Shown piece after piece: positions 28,657 through 38,827 of a stretch of DNA of 64,000 nucleotides. How positions within the stretch are numbered: position 1 is the first letter of the stretch; every line of letters begins with the position of its first letter. This DNA is from Fidelibacterota bacterium (lineage in GTDB: Bacteria; Fidelibacterota; Marinisomatia; Marinisomatales; Marinisomataceae), in assembly GCA_016777965.1 (NCBI GenBank), contig JADHQL010000001.1, positions 25,189 to 89,188 on the forward strand, read 5' to 3'. The translations under genes and the position numbers were made by a program. The notes under the pieces were generated by a model. The model had not been told where the DNA came from, ran no database searches, and saw only the letters and a program-made list of their open reading frames with translations.

Positions 28657-29631
28657 TTATTTAGGAATATTTCCAATTCTGGAAAGTCTAGGTAAATAAT
28701 TTTCTAAGTCTAATGAAAACCAAGTAATAACTGGTTGTCCAAGAATATGACTCTTGGGAACAAAACCCCAAAATCTTGAATCTTCACTATTATCCCTATT
28801 ATCTCCCATCGTCCAATAATAATCTTGTTTTAAAGAATATGTATCAATCTCGCTGATATCTTTATCATTTATTTTTAAATATTTTAAATATTCTTTTTTC
28901 ATTACTGACATCCATGGATTAATTAATGAAGCATTAGGTTGCGGAACATAATTATCAAATACTTTCCTATCACCCGTTCTTCTATATAGGTCATACGGAT
29001 CTTCGTTGGTAAAGGTTAGCTTTTGATCGTTAAATACCAATTCAACTTTATTTCCTTCAAATAATAGTAAAGGGATAATTAGCTCCCAATTCATATCTTC
29101 GTTAATTTTATATGAATCACCTTTTTTAGGAATTCTAAGATCTTTCATATTATCTTTATTTCCAAGATTCATAAATATACTGTCATCAATATAGGATTCG
29201 GATGATGGTTCTTGCGATAAAAATTGACCACCTTCAGGCAATAGATACTCTATATCATTAACAAATACTTTTCGATTTTCAATTCTAACATTATCACCAG
29301 GTAAACCGATACATCTTTTTACATATTTATATACATTATCTCGGGGATATTCGAAAACTACTACATCTCCTCTTTCTACATCTTTGAATGCAGGAAATCT
29401 ATAATCTGGAAGAAATGTAGGAATACTTACAGCTGTAAATGGAACCCAAATTTTTTGAGGAACTTTCATACCATAGATATATCTACTTCCAACAAGCATG
29501 TCTCCTCTTAATATATTCTTTTCCATACTTCCTGTTGGTACAATATAAAGCTCTACAACTGTTTCTTTTAGGAAAAGGATGGCCAAAATTAAAACAGAAA
29601 GTGATTTTATTTCTTTAATGAAGTTTTGCAT
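28657..29631 (-). CDS. lepB: Signal peptidase I
   Basis: PTGSMEKNILRGDMLVGSRYIYG, YVKRCIGLPGDNV, GDNRDNSEDSRFWGFVP. Confidence 0.94.
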   Translation of the reverse strand: MQNFIKEIKSLSVLILAILFLKETVVELYIVPTGSMEKNILRGDMLVGSRYIYGMKVPQKIWVPFTAVSIPTFLPDYRFPAFKDVERGDVVVFEYPRDNVYKYVKRCIGLPGDNVRIENRKVFVNDIEYLLPEGGQFLSQEPSSESYIDDSIFMNLGNKDNMKDLRIPKKGDSYKINEDMNWELIIPLLLFEGNKVELVFNDQKLTFTNEDPYDLYRRTGDRKVFDNYVPQPNASLINPWMSVMKKEYLKYLKINDKDISEIDTYSLKQDYYWTMGDNRDNSEDSRFWGFVPKSHILGQPVITWFSLDLENYLPRLSRIGNIPK

Positions 29632-30182
29632 TATTTAATATTGGATGATATCGGCTTAAAGGTTATTCTGTGTATTGGTGTATATGAGTATTTGTCCAAT
29701 GCTTCCAAGTGTTTTTTTGTTCCATATCCGCTATTTGAAATAAAATCATAGTCTGGATAAATATAATGAAATGATCGCATTATTTCATCTCTTGTTACTT
29801 TTGCTATAATTGAAGCAGCCATAATTTGCTGATATTTTTGATCGCCTTTTATAATACCTTCATTTTCAATTTGAATGTCTAATGAAAATCCATCAACTAA
29901 AACTTTATCTGGCCTTACTTTTAATGAGCTTATTGCATCTTTCATAGCATCTTCAGATGCTACTTTAATATTGTGCTTGTCAATATAATCATTCCATTTA
30001 ACTCCAACTGCAATTGAACTAGCATTTTCTAAAATCTCGCTATATAAAACTTCTCTTTTCTTTTTTGACAATTTCTTTGAATCGTTAAGAGAATCAATAG
30101 AATTATTTAGAATTACTGCTGCAGCTACCACTGGACCAGCTAAACAGCCTCTACCCACTTCATCAACGCCCGCAATAATCAT
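29631..30182 (-). CDS. rnhB: Ribonuclease HII
   Basis: IIAGVDEVGRGCLAGPVVAAAV, DSKKLSKKKRE. Confidence 0.96.
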   Translation of the reverse strand: MIIAGVDEVGRGCLAGPVVAAAVILNNSIDSLNDSKKLSKKKREVLYSEILENASSIAVGVKWNDYIDKHNIKVASEDAMKDAISSLKVRPDKVLVDGFSLDIQIENEGIIKGDQKYQQIMAASIIAKVTRDEIMRSFHYIYPDYDFISNSGYGTKKHLEALDKYSYTPIHRITFKPISSNIK

Positions 30183-30241
30183 TTTTTAAATTAATAATAA
30201 AAAATCAATGTACATCTTTTAAAAAAATAATTAATATTTAT

Positions 30242-31825
30242 GTGTCCATGTCAAAAACTCTATATACGCTTCTAGTTTTTTCAATTATAGGAATTTTACT
30301 ATTGATTCCAGGATATGGAGTTCACTTTTTTGAACAAATTTGGAGTTTTCCAGGAAATCTTTTTTCAGATGATTTCAAACAAGCATTTCCCTTAGCTACC
30401 ATACCCCTAATGGTTATTTCTTTATTGGGAACTGGTATGTACATGACTTTTAAACTAGGATTTCCACAATTAACTCGCATTTTACACGGTATTAAAGTTA
30501 CCAGAGGTGACTACGATAGCACGGAAGACGAAGGAGATTTAAACCATTTTAAAGCACTTTCAACTGCTTTAGCAGCTACTGTGGGTATTGGAAATATTGC
30601 TGGAGTAGCTATTGCAATTCAAATTGGTGGTCCCGGCGCATTATTTTGGATGTGGATTACAGCTTTTTTTGGAACTGCTTTAAAGTATGCTGAATGTGCT
30701 CTCGCTGTTGAATACAGAGAAACAGACTCTCAAGGAAATACTGCAGGAGGACCAATGTATACTATAGAAAACGGTTTAGGTCTTAATTGGAGATGGCTAG
30801 CAGTAGTATTTGCATGTTTTACAATCATTTGCTCCTTCTTTACAGGAAATGCTATTCAATCAAACACCCTAACACAGCAGCTATACAGTCAATTAGCTTC
30901 TATTTTTGGAACTGATAATTTTTTGATGTCTACAAAAGAAGTTGCTTTATTAGGTGACGTTTCAAGTATATCTATAATGCATGTGGCAATAGGTTTAATT
31001 TGTGCTGCAATTGTGGGGTCAGTTATTTTAGGCGGTATTAAAAGAATAGGTGATGTTACAAGTTTTCTTGTACCTATAATGGCTGCTATTTATGTTTTTT
31101 GTGCATTATTTATAGTGATTACAAACTTCGATCAAGTTGGTAATTCTTTTAATACCATTTTTACAATGGCTTTTAATCCACCATCCTTATTAGTTCCTGC
31201 TACAGGCGTTGCTTCAGGAGCATTTATAGCATTTTTAAATACAATGTTAATGGGTGTTAAAAGAGGTTTATTTTCAAGTGAATCAGGTCAAGGTTCAGCT
31301 GCTATTGCTCATTCAACAGCAAAAACACCGTATTCCACCAGAGAAGGTGTTGTTGCTTTATTAGAGCCATATATTGATACTATCATAATTTGCACCTTAA
31401 CTGGTTTAGTAATTATGGTTACTGGTTCATGGAAATTGACTGAGTTTTATTCCCTAAGAATTGATTCATCAATTGTTGAATTAAAAGAAGGTGTATTACT
31501 TACAAGTTATGCTTTTTCACAAGGAATTCCTTTTGGTAGTGAAATGGTTACCATTGCTGTAGTTCTCTTTGCTCTTTCAACTGCCATCAGTTGGTCATTT
31601 TACGGAGATAGAGCCACTGAGTACTTGTTTGGATCTAGTTATATTTCATATTATAGATATATTTATGTTATAATGGTTTTTCTTGGCTCAATGTTAACTT
31701 TAAATCAAGTTTGGAATCTTGGTGATGCTGCCCTTGCTTTTATGACTTTTCCTAACCTTATTGCGATTATTCTTTTAAGTACGAAATTAAAAGATATTTC
31801 CTCTAAATACTTTGAAAAGTACTAA
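30242..31825 (+). CDS. Sodium:alanine symporter (AGCS family)
   Basis: ALAATVGIGNIAGVAIAIQIGGPGALFWMW, GLFSSESGQGSAAIAHSTAKT. Confidence 0.93.
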   Translation: MSMSKTLYTLLVFSIIGILLLIPGYGVHFFEQIWSFPGNLFSDDFKQAFPLATIPLMVISLLGTGMYMTFKLGFPQLTRILHGIKVTRGDYDSTEDEGDLNHFKALSTALAATVGIGNIAGVAIAIQIGGPGALFWMWITAFFGTALKYAECALAVEYRETDSQGNTAGGPMYTIENGLGLNWRWLAVVFACFTIICSFFTGNAIQSNTLTQQLYSQLASIFGTDNFLMSTKEVALLGDVSSISIMHVAIGLICAAIVGSVILGGIKRIGDVTSFLVPIMAAIYVFCALFIVITNFDQVGNSFNTIFTMAFNPPSLLVPATGVASGAFIAFLNTMLMGVKRGLFSSESGQGSAAIAHSTAKTPYSTREGVVALLEPYIDTIIICTLTGLVIMVTGSWKLTEFYSLRIDSSIVELKEGVLLTSYAFSQGIPFGSEMVTIAVVLFALSTAISWSFYGDRATEYLFGSSYISYYRYIYVIMVFLGSMLTLNQVWNLGDAALAFMTFPNLIAIILLSTKLKDISSKYFEKY

Positions 31826-32594
31826 TCACATTCTTGATACTGCATTAGAAATTTCAGATCAAGCTGCTGAACTGATTCGTTTATCTTCTCAAAAAATTAA
31901 ATCTTATAAGTCCAAAGGTGAAATTTCAAATCTTGTAACTCAAACTGATGTTGAAGCTGATAAACTAATCACCAAAAAAGTTAAAGAATCCTTTCCTGAA
32001 CATAATATTGTCTCAGAAGAATTAGGATCAAATAAATTGAGTTCAGATTATACATGGTACATTGACCCAATTGATGGTACCAATAATTTTGTACATAATT
32101 ATCCTTCTTTTGCTGTTTCTATAGGCGTTTTCTTTAAAAACAAACCGCTGGTTGGGGTTGTTTATGATATCCCTAACAACGAAAAGTTTTTTGCCTCTAA
32201 AGATGGTGGTTCTTTTAGCAATGATTCTCCAATCTCTGTTTCAAATAGAGAACATTTTAATGAAGGGTTATATGTTACTGGTTTTATACCATACGATGAA
32301 AATTATATTGATAAAAATTTGCAAGTTATAAAGAATATAAATCTTAATTCACATGGTGTTAGAAGATTGGGGGCAGCTTCCTTAGATATGTGTCATGTAG
32401 CAAAAGGTATTGTTGAAGGATTTTGGGAATATAATTTACAACCTTGGGATACAGCAGCCGGCAATATCATCATTTCGGAGGCAGGTGGATTTGTTTCAAA
32501 TGAAAACGGAAATCAATATAATTTTGATAAATGTATTGTTGCTTCTAATAAAAAAGTGCACAAAGAATTTTTAAAAATTATTAAAGAATCTTAA
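31812..32594 (+). CDS. Inositol monophosphatase family protein
   Basis: [47 protein letters not shown] start. Confidence 0.92.
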   Translation: MKSTNHILDTALEISDQAAELIRLSSQKIKSYKSKGEISNLVTQTDVEADKLITKKVKESFPEHNIVSEELGSNKLSSDYTWYIDPIDGTNNFVHNYPSFAVSIGVFFKNKPLVGVVYDIPNNEKFFASKDGGSFSNDSPISVSNREHFNEGLYVTGFIPYDENYIDKNLQVIKNINLNSHGVRRLGAASLDMCHVAKGIVEGFWEYNLQPWDTAAGNIIISEAGGFVSNENGNQYNFDKCIVASNKKVHKEFLKIIKES

Positions 32595-33580
32595 TTCAGC
32601 TCTAAATAATCTTTAACATCAGATAATACGCTCTCCATAAGCTTATCATCAGTTTCTAGTAGAATTTTAACTTTTTCACGGCCTTGAGCAATCTTATCAC
32701 CTTTGTATGAGAACCAAGAGCCCATTTTTTCAACTACGCCCCCCTGTAAAGCTAAATCCAGTAAATCTCCAGCATATGAGATTCCTTTACCATACATGAT
32801 ATCAAACTCAGTCATTTTAAAAGGTGAAGCTACTTTATTTTTTACCACTTTCACTCTGGTTCTATTTCCAGTCATGTCAGTTCCTTCTTTAATAGCAGCT
32901 ATTCTTCTAATATCCAATCTTACTGATGAATAAAATTTTAACGCTCTACCACCAGGAGTTGTTTCTGGGCTACCGAACATTACACCAATTTTTTCTCTGA
33001 TTTGATTAATAAAAACTACACATGTTCTAGATTTGTTAATTGGACCAGAAAGCTTTCTTAAAGCTTGTGACATCAATCTTGCCTGTAAGCCAACTGTAAC
33101 ATCACCAATCTGTCCGTCAAGCTCAGCTTTAGGTACTAATGCTGCAACAGAGTCAATAACAATTACATCCAAAGCAGCTGTTTCTAGCAACTTTTGAAGA
33201 ATATCAAGTGCTTGCTCTCCAGAATCTGGTTGTGAAACCAATAAGTCGTCTGCGTTACATCCAAGATTTTTGGCATATTCTGGATCTAATGCATTTTCAG
33301 CGTCAATAAATGCTGCTTTTCCGCCATTTTTTTGACACTCAGCAACAATATGCAAAGCTAAAGTGGTTTTTCCTGATGATTCAGGTCCAAATACTTCAAC
33401 AATTCTTCCTTTTGGTACACCTCCAACTCCTAAAGCCACATCCAGTGAAAGACATCCAGTTGAAATAGCTTCTACATCAAGACTGGCAGTTCCACCCAAT
33501 CTCATTATGGATCCATCTCCATACTCTTTATTAATATCTAATTGAACTGCTTCTAACACTTTATCTACATTTTTTGCCAT
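32591..33580 (-). CDS. recA: Recombinase A
   Basis: [49 protein letters not shown]. Confidence 0.99.
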   Translation of the reverse strand: MAKNVDKVLEAVQLDINKEYGDGSIMRLGGTASLDVEAISTGCLSLDVALGVGGVPKGRIVEVFGPESSGKTTLALHIVAECQKNGGKAAFIDAENALDPEYAKNLGCNADDLLVSQPDSGEQALDILQKLLETAALDVIVIDSVAALVPKAELDGQIGDVTVGLQARLMSQALRKLSGPINKSRTCVVFINQIREKIGVMFGSPETTPGGRALKFYSSVRLDIRRIAAIKEGTDMTGNRTRVKVVKNKVASPFKMTEFDIMYGKGISYAGDLLDLALQGGVVEKMGSWFSYKGDKIAQGREKVKILLETDDKLMESVLSDVKDYLELN

Positions 33581-33599
33581 TACAACTTTCCTTTAATAT

Positions 33600-34892
33600 T
33601 TATGAATTTCTTAAAATTTTTCGTATTTCATTAAGACACAAGGTAACAGTTAATTCACGATTTGTGATTCTGTCAGGTGTTAAATTATACCTCTTAATAT
33701 ATAAATTATTTTTATAAAATATTCCAACAAATACTAATCCAACTGGTTTTTTTTCTGTTCCGCCATCTGGACCAGCTATTCCAGTTATCCCGATTCCTAT
33801 ATCTGTATTATTTTTTTGAGCAATATTTTTTGCTAAAGACTCAGCAACCTCCTCACTTACCGCGCCATACCTTTCAATTAAATCCTTATCTATACCAATG
33901 TCGTTAATTTTTAACTCATTACTATAACAGACACTTCCACCTTTAAAATATTGAGAGCTTCCAGGAACATCTGTTAATCTTGATGCTAGTAAACCTGAAG
34001 TGCATGATTCTGCGGTACTTACTGTGAGATTATTTTGAATAAGCAGATCAGCTATTACTTGTTCTAACTTATCGTTATCATAACCATATACATATTTTTT
34101 TATTCTTGGAACTATTGCATTAACTAAATCTTCAACTAATTGACTATCTGATGATGTGAGTCGTATATCAACGCCTAACATTTTATGAGGCAAGAATGCA
34201 ATATCAAATTTTTCCTTATTGGCATCAATGATATCTGTAATTTTTTCTTGAAGAATAGACTCAGGAACCCCTGTTGTTCTAATACTTTTACAAACCACTT
34301 TTTTCTTTAATGATTTTTCAATTTCTGGCAATACATAATTTGTAAACATAGATTTCATTTCTTTGGGAACTCCTGGAAGTGCAAAAAAATTGATTCTATT
34401 TTTATCTCCTGAAATTAAACCCTTAACACTTCTTAAAACTGAATCATGTTTTTTAGTGTAATGTAACCCTCTTGCAGTACCAACTAAGTTTGGAATCATT
34501 ATTCCTTTTTTAGATTTAAATGCTTGATTTTTATTAAGATTGGGCATTTTGAAGTTTAATCTTTTAAATCTTTCCGATAAAATTTGCCAGTACTCTTTAT
34601 CAAAAGAGTGCGAATCATCAAAATACTCAAGAAATGCTGCCACTGTAATGTCATCTACAGTTGGTCCTAGGCCTCCTGTAACAATAATTTGGTCGCACTC
34701 CCATTCTTTGCACTGATATTCTAATGTGTCACAAATTTTGCCAATATCATCTGGTATAGTATGATGAACATTAACTTTAATTCCTGAAGAAAGTAGTTGT
34801 TGACCTATCCAAGCAGCATTACGATCTACGGTAAAGCCACTTAATAACTCATTTCCAATTGTTATAATTCCAACTCTCATTGCATGATCCAT
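33600..34892 (-). CDS. cinA: CinA-family protein (competence/damage-inducible, NMN amidohydrolase domain)
   Basis: IITIGNELLSGFTVDRNAAWIGQQL, STAESCTSGLLASRLTDVPGSS, GIGITGIAGPDGG. Confidence 0.94.
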   Translation of the reverse strand: MDHAMRVGIITIGNELLSGFTVDRNAAWIGQQLLSSGIKVNVHHTIPDDIGKICDTLEYQCKEWECDQIIVTGGLGPTVDDITVAAFLEYFDDSHSFDKEYWQILSERFKRLNFKMPNLNKNQAFKSKKGIMIPNLVGTARGLHYTKKHDSVLRSVKGLISGDKNRINFFALPGVPKEMKSMFTNYVLPEIEKSLKKKVVCKSIRTTGVPESILQEKITDIIDANKEKFDIAFLPHKMLGVDIRLTSSDSQLVEDLVNAIVPRIKKYVYGYDNDKLEQVIADLLIQNNLTVSTAESCTSGLLASRLTDVPGSSQYFKGGSVCYSNELKINDIGIDKDLIERYGAVSEEVAESLAKNIAQKNNTDIGIGITGIAGPDGGTEKKPVGLVFVGIFYKNNLYIKRYNLTPDRITNRELTVTLCLNEIRKILRNS

Positions 34893-35401
34893 AAGTTAAC
34901 ACTTAAAAAAATTATTACAAGAATTATGGACAAAAGTGCGGCCATAATATCATCACCTATAACCTTATTGTATGCTTTTTCTTTTGGATTATTTTCAACC
35001 CATCCAACTGGACCAATTTTAGAAATATCAAAAAATCTAAAGACTATAAATGTTAATATGAAAAGCTCACTTGTTGCGGAAAGAGTTTCTATAAGATTAA
35101 ACGAAAGCTGATCAAGAATGCTTGTGAAAATATAGACTCCAGAAATAGCAATACCCATTCCTATAACCTCATCTAAAACATATTCTTTTGGATCTTCAGA
35201 TTCAACAAGAGCGGAAAGCTTTGTGTAAGCATTTGGACCGATAATTAAAGTAAAAAATGCTAGAAATGAAGCTGTTTCTGCGTTTTGTTCATATAATGCA
35301 ATAAGTAAAACTATAAGGGAAGCCCAAGTACCACCTCCGGGAATTTTTCCAATGCCAAATAAGGTGGCAAGCTGAACATTAAATCCTTTACTAAAATCCA
35401 T
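34877..35401 (-). CDS. pgpA: Phosphatidylglycerophosphatase A
   Basis: LFGIGKIPGGGTWASL, DEVIGMGIA, FFDISKIGPVGWVE; start trimmed to MDFSKG. Confidence 0.85.
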   Translation of the reverse strand: MDFSKGFNVQLATLFGIGKIPGGGTWASLIVLLIALYEQNAETASFLAFFTLIIGPNAYTKLSALVESEDPKEYVLDEVIGMGIAISGVYIFTSILDQLSFNLIETLSATSELFILTFIVFRFFDISKIGPVGWVENNPKEKAYNKVIGDDIMAALLSIILVIIFLSVNLWIMQ

Positions 35402-35894
35402 TTTTAACAAAATAATGAATTCCGGTTGCCGCAGCATAGATTGCATTAATATTGACAATTAAATCAACTATCAATTGTGATGGATTTACAAGCAATATTA
35501 TTAGAACCATACCGTGTTGAAATACTGTTTTTAGCTTTCCAAATTTTGATGTTTCAAGAGGTTTATTTTTCGCAATCAGATAGTTTCTATATATAGTTAT
35601 AATTATATCTCTACCTATTACAATTATGTAAGGCCAAAGCTGTATTGTATCTAAAACTAATAACGCTGATAATACTCCTATCATTAAAACTTTATCAGCT
35701 AATGGATCCATATAGTTACCATGACCTGAAACCAAATCATATTTTCTAGCAATTTTACCATCAGCAACATCGCTAAAACTGCAATATGCAAAAATTATAC
35801 CTGCATAAAGAAAATTGTCATTTACAATTAAATAAATGATTAATGGAGTAAGCAGAATTCTAGAATAAGTAAGAAAATTTAGAAAAAATTTCAA
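35391..35894 (-). CDS. pgsA: CDP-alcohol phosphatidyltransferase (PgsA-like)
   Basis: DVADGKIARKYDLVSGHGNYMDPLADKVL matches the CDP-OH-P motif. Confidence 0.9.
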   Translation of the reverse strand: MKFFLNFLTYSRILLTPLIIYLIVNDNFLYAGIIFAYCSFSDVADGKIARKYDLVSGHGNYMDPLADKVLMIGVLSALLVLDTIQLWPYIIVIGRDIIITIYRNYLIAKNKPLETSKFGKLKTVFQHGMVLIILLVNPSQLIVDLIVNINAIYAAATGIHYFVKNGF

Positions 35895-36490
35895 CTTAAT
35901 TTTACCCTTCCTGAAATGGCAGAAGAAATAGTTTTGTCGTCAATATATTCCAAATTACTACCAACCGGCAAACCAACAGCAAGGCGTGATAGTTCAATGT
36001 TCTTATCTTTTAAAATTTTTTCAAGATAAAGCGCAGTGGCATTTCCAGAAGTGCTAGGATTGGTTGCAATAATAACTTCTTTTAATCCTGAATTAATTCT
36101 TTTTAAAAGCTTGTCAAAAGATAGATCTGACGGACCAATACCATCTAATGGGGAAATAGCTCCGCCAAGTACATGATACAACCCATCAAAACTATTGGTG
36201 TTTTCAATTTTAATAACATCTTCCATATTTTCAACTACACACAAAATTTCAGAATTTCTAGACTCACTGCTCAATGGAGATTCTTCGCCTTTAAGCAACA
36301 ACATTCCTGTATCCGGACAAATATCAAGCTTTTCATCAACCTCTTTTAAGGCACTAATCAAATTCTTGCCTAATGACTTTTCGGACTTTACTATGAAATA
36401 TGCTATTCTTTCTGCTCCTTTTCTTCCAACTCCAGGAAACTTCGTCAAAGACTCAATTAATATTTCAATATATTTAGTAGCATTTGCCAT
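35891..36490 (-). CDS. recR: Recombination protein RecR
   Basis: LTKFPGVGRKGAERIAYFI, TOPRIM VVENMEDVIKIE, YHVLGGAISPLDGIGP. Confidence 0.96.
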   Translation of the reverse strand: MANATKYIEILIESLTKFPGVGRKGAERIAYFIVKSEKSLGKNLISALKEVDEKLDICPDTGMLLLKGEESPLSSESRNSEILCVVENMEDVIKIENTNSFDGLYHVLGGAISPLDGIGPSDLSFDKLLKRINSGLKEVIIATNPSTSGNATALYLEKILKDKNIELSRLAVGLPVGSNLEYIDDKTISSAISGRVKLS

Positions 36491-36804
36491 TAAAATCCTG
36501 GTAATCCATCAGTTAAACCACCAGTTACAGCTTTTAATTTCTTAGCTGATGTATCTTTAGCATCTTCAAGTGCCTTATTAACAGCAACCTTTATTGCATT
36601 TTCAATTACATAGGCTTCGCTACTTAAAAGCGTTTCATCTATTTCTACATTTTGAGTTTTCATATCTGCTGTCATCGTAACCTTACATGCACCATTAGCA
36701 GATACTCCCTCTACCTGAATACTCTCCAACTCTTTCTTAATTTTCTTCATTTGAGATTTCATATTTTGCGCTTGTTTAAGCATTTCTTTCATATTTCCAA
36801 ACAT
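36490..36804 (-). CDS. YbaB/EbfC nucleoid-associated protein
   Basis: MLKQAQNMKSQMKKIKKEL; gene order dnaX-ybaB-recR. Confidence 0.93.
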   Translation of the reverse strand: MFGNMKEMLKQAQNMKSQMKKIKKELESIQVEGVSANGACKVTMTADMKTQNVEIDETLLSSEAYVIENAIKVAVNKALEDAKDTSAKKLKAVTGGLTDGLPGF

Positions 36805-38354
36805 TATAACATATCCTTTCCATCAAATAGAGATACAATATCATCTTCATTAACTTTTTCATCTTTTTTATCTTCAATTTTTACAACCTCAGTATCAACA
36901 ATCAAACTAACATTAACATTGGAACCATACTTTTCATCAATAATTAACTTTACAAGCTCCAAGCCTTCCTTTAATAGCTTTTGATTAAATTCTGAACTAT
37001 CATAAGAAATCACCTCAAGATTACTACCTTTTAAGTTTCCAAGAATGCATCCAGATAACTGCGCTCCGATTGATCCTCTTTTTTTTGAAACTTCTTTAAC
37101 AATTTGATTCCAATTATTTTTCAACAATTCTTCACTTAAATCTATTTTTTTCTCTTTTTTTGTAGAGGTTGCATCAGGGGTATTATTTACTGTTTTTTCT
37201 TTTAGAGTTTCTACCTGCTGTTGCTGAATAATTTCTTTTTTTAAAAATTCTTCAATATCAACGCTTGAATCAAACTCTAAGAGCTTGATTAAGTTCATTT
37301 CTAATAACAAATATTGATCAGAGTATTGTCGTATTGAAGCATAAAGTGTTGATAGATTATTAGACAGTCTAATTATATCTTTGTGACTCCAATTGTAACT
37401 TAATTGATTATATTTTTTAGAAAGTTCAGAATCTACGCCAGCAAGCTTTAATCCGTTTTTAAAATTCAAAACTGATAGATTTCTGAAATGCAAAATTAAA
37501 TCTTTTAATAAATCTTCAACTATATAACCTTTATTCCTAATAACCTCTAAATCAGCAAGAAGCTTATCTCCATCTCTATCATGTAAAGCATCAGAGATAC
37601 TAAACAAAATTTCATAAGGAACTACTCCAAGTAAATCCTGTACTATATCAAAAGTGATGTCATTTCCTAGCACAAGGACTTGATCTAAGTAACTTAATGC
37701 ATCTCGCATACTTCCTTCTGATTTTGAAGCAATCATTGATAATGACTTTTCATCAATTGACTGGTTTTCACTTTTCGCAATATATTTTAATCTTTCACTT
37801 ATTGTTTTGTTTGAAAGTGGTAAAAAATCAAATCTTTGACATCTTGAAATAATCGTTTGTGGAACTTTATGTATATCTGTAGTTGCCAGAATAAATTTTA
37901 CATGATGAGGAGGTTCTTCCAATGTCTTTAATAAAGCATTAAATGCCTGCGTAGTAAGCATATGAACCTCATCAATGATGATAACCTTAAACTTTCCAGA
38001 AACAGGCATAAATTTGATATTTTCTCGCAATTCACGCATTTCGTCAATTCCTCTATTGGAGGCTCCATCAATCTCAATCACATCCATAGATTTTCCATCA
38101 ATAATATCCAAAACTGATTCAGATTTTAAATCATATTCTGTAGTTGGTGTATCTGCACCATTTAAAGACATAGCTACTAGACGAGCTGTTGTTGTTTTAC
38201 CTACTCCTCTTGGTCCAGCAAATAAAAATGCTTGGGCGATACGATTTTTTTCAAAAGCCTTTTGGAGTGTAGTGGTAATATGCTCTTGACCAACAACATC
38301 TTTGAATTGTTTTGGACGCCATTTAAGAGCTAAAACTTGGTAATTTTCTGACAA
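36804..38354 (-). CDS. dnaX: DNA polymerase III subunits gamma/tau
   Basis: LALKWRPKQFKDVVGQEHITTTLQKA, FAGPRGVGKTTTARL, IIDEVHMLTTQAFNALLKTLEEPP. Confidence 0.97.
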   Translation of the reverse strand: MSENYQVLALKWRPKQFKDVVGQEHITTTLQKAFEKNRIAQAFLFAGPRGVGKTTTARLVAMSLNGADTPTTEYDLKSESVLDIIDGKSMDVIEIDGASNRGIDEMRELRENIKFMPVSGKFKVIIIDEVHMLTTQAFNALLKTLEEPPHHVKFILATTDIHKVPQTIISRCQRFDFLPLSNKTISERLKYIAKSENQSIDEKSLSMIASKSEGSMRDALSYLDQVLVLGNDITFDIVQDLLGVVPYEILFSISDALHDRDGDKLLADLEVIRNKGYIVEDLLKDLILHFRNLSVLNFKNGLKLAGVDSELSKKYNQLSYNWSHKDIIRLSNNLSTLYASIRQYSDQYLLLEMNLIKLLEFDSSVDIEEFLKKEIIQQQQVETLKEKTVNNTPDATSTKKEKKIDLSEELLKNNWNQIVKEVSKKRGSIGAQLSGCILGNLKGSNLEVISYDSSEFNQKLLKEGLELVKLIIDEKYGSNVNVSLIVDTEVVKIEDKKDEKVNEDDIVSLFDGKDML

Positions 38355-38392
38355 TTTATTTCCTTTATTTTTAGAATTTAATCAAACATATT

Positions 38393-38432
38393 AAAAGAGC
38401 GTAGAAATATAAAAAAACTCTACGCTCTTTTT
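38393..38432. terminator. Terminator hairpin
   Basis: AAAAGAGCGTAGA...TCTACGCTCTTTT. Confidence 0.8.
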
Positions 38433-38450
38433 TAATAAGTTAAACTGTAT

Positions 38451-38810
38451 CTATTTAGCATATGATTGAGCTGTGGATGAATCAAACTCAAAACATACAG
38501 CCTCCTCATCACCATTAACCTGTGCAGTATGGCCTGGAAGAATTTGATATGCATCTCCAGCTTCAAATGTCTCTTCTGAATTATCGTCACCAAAAATAGT
38601 CAAACTTCCTTTAATAACGAGCCCTAAATGAGGTGCTTGACAAGTTTTAGTACCTGCTATTGGACCTACACTTTCTGTCCATTTCCATCCAGGTTGCAAA
38701 GTAAATCTTCCTACTGTTCCAGCAGGAAAATTTAACAACTCAATCCTTGCTTTATCTGGCTCTCTTAATTCATCAAACTCATTAAAGTTTTTCTTATTTA
38801 CTATTGCCAT
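38451..38810 (-). CDS. Cupin-domain protein
   Basis: APHLGLVIKGSLTIFGDDNSEETFEAGDAYQILPGHTAQV. Confidence 0.8.
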   Translation of the reverse strand: MAIVNKKNFNEFDELREPDKARIELLNFPAGTVGRFTLQPGWKWTESVGPIAGTKTCQAPHLGLVIKGSLTIFGDDNSEETFEAGDAYQILPGHTAQVNGDEEAVCFEFDSSTAQSYAK

Positions 38811-38827
38811 TTTTCTCTCCTTTATTA

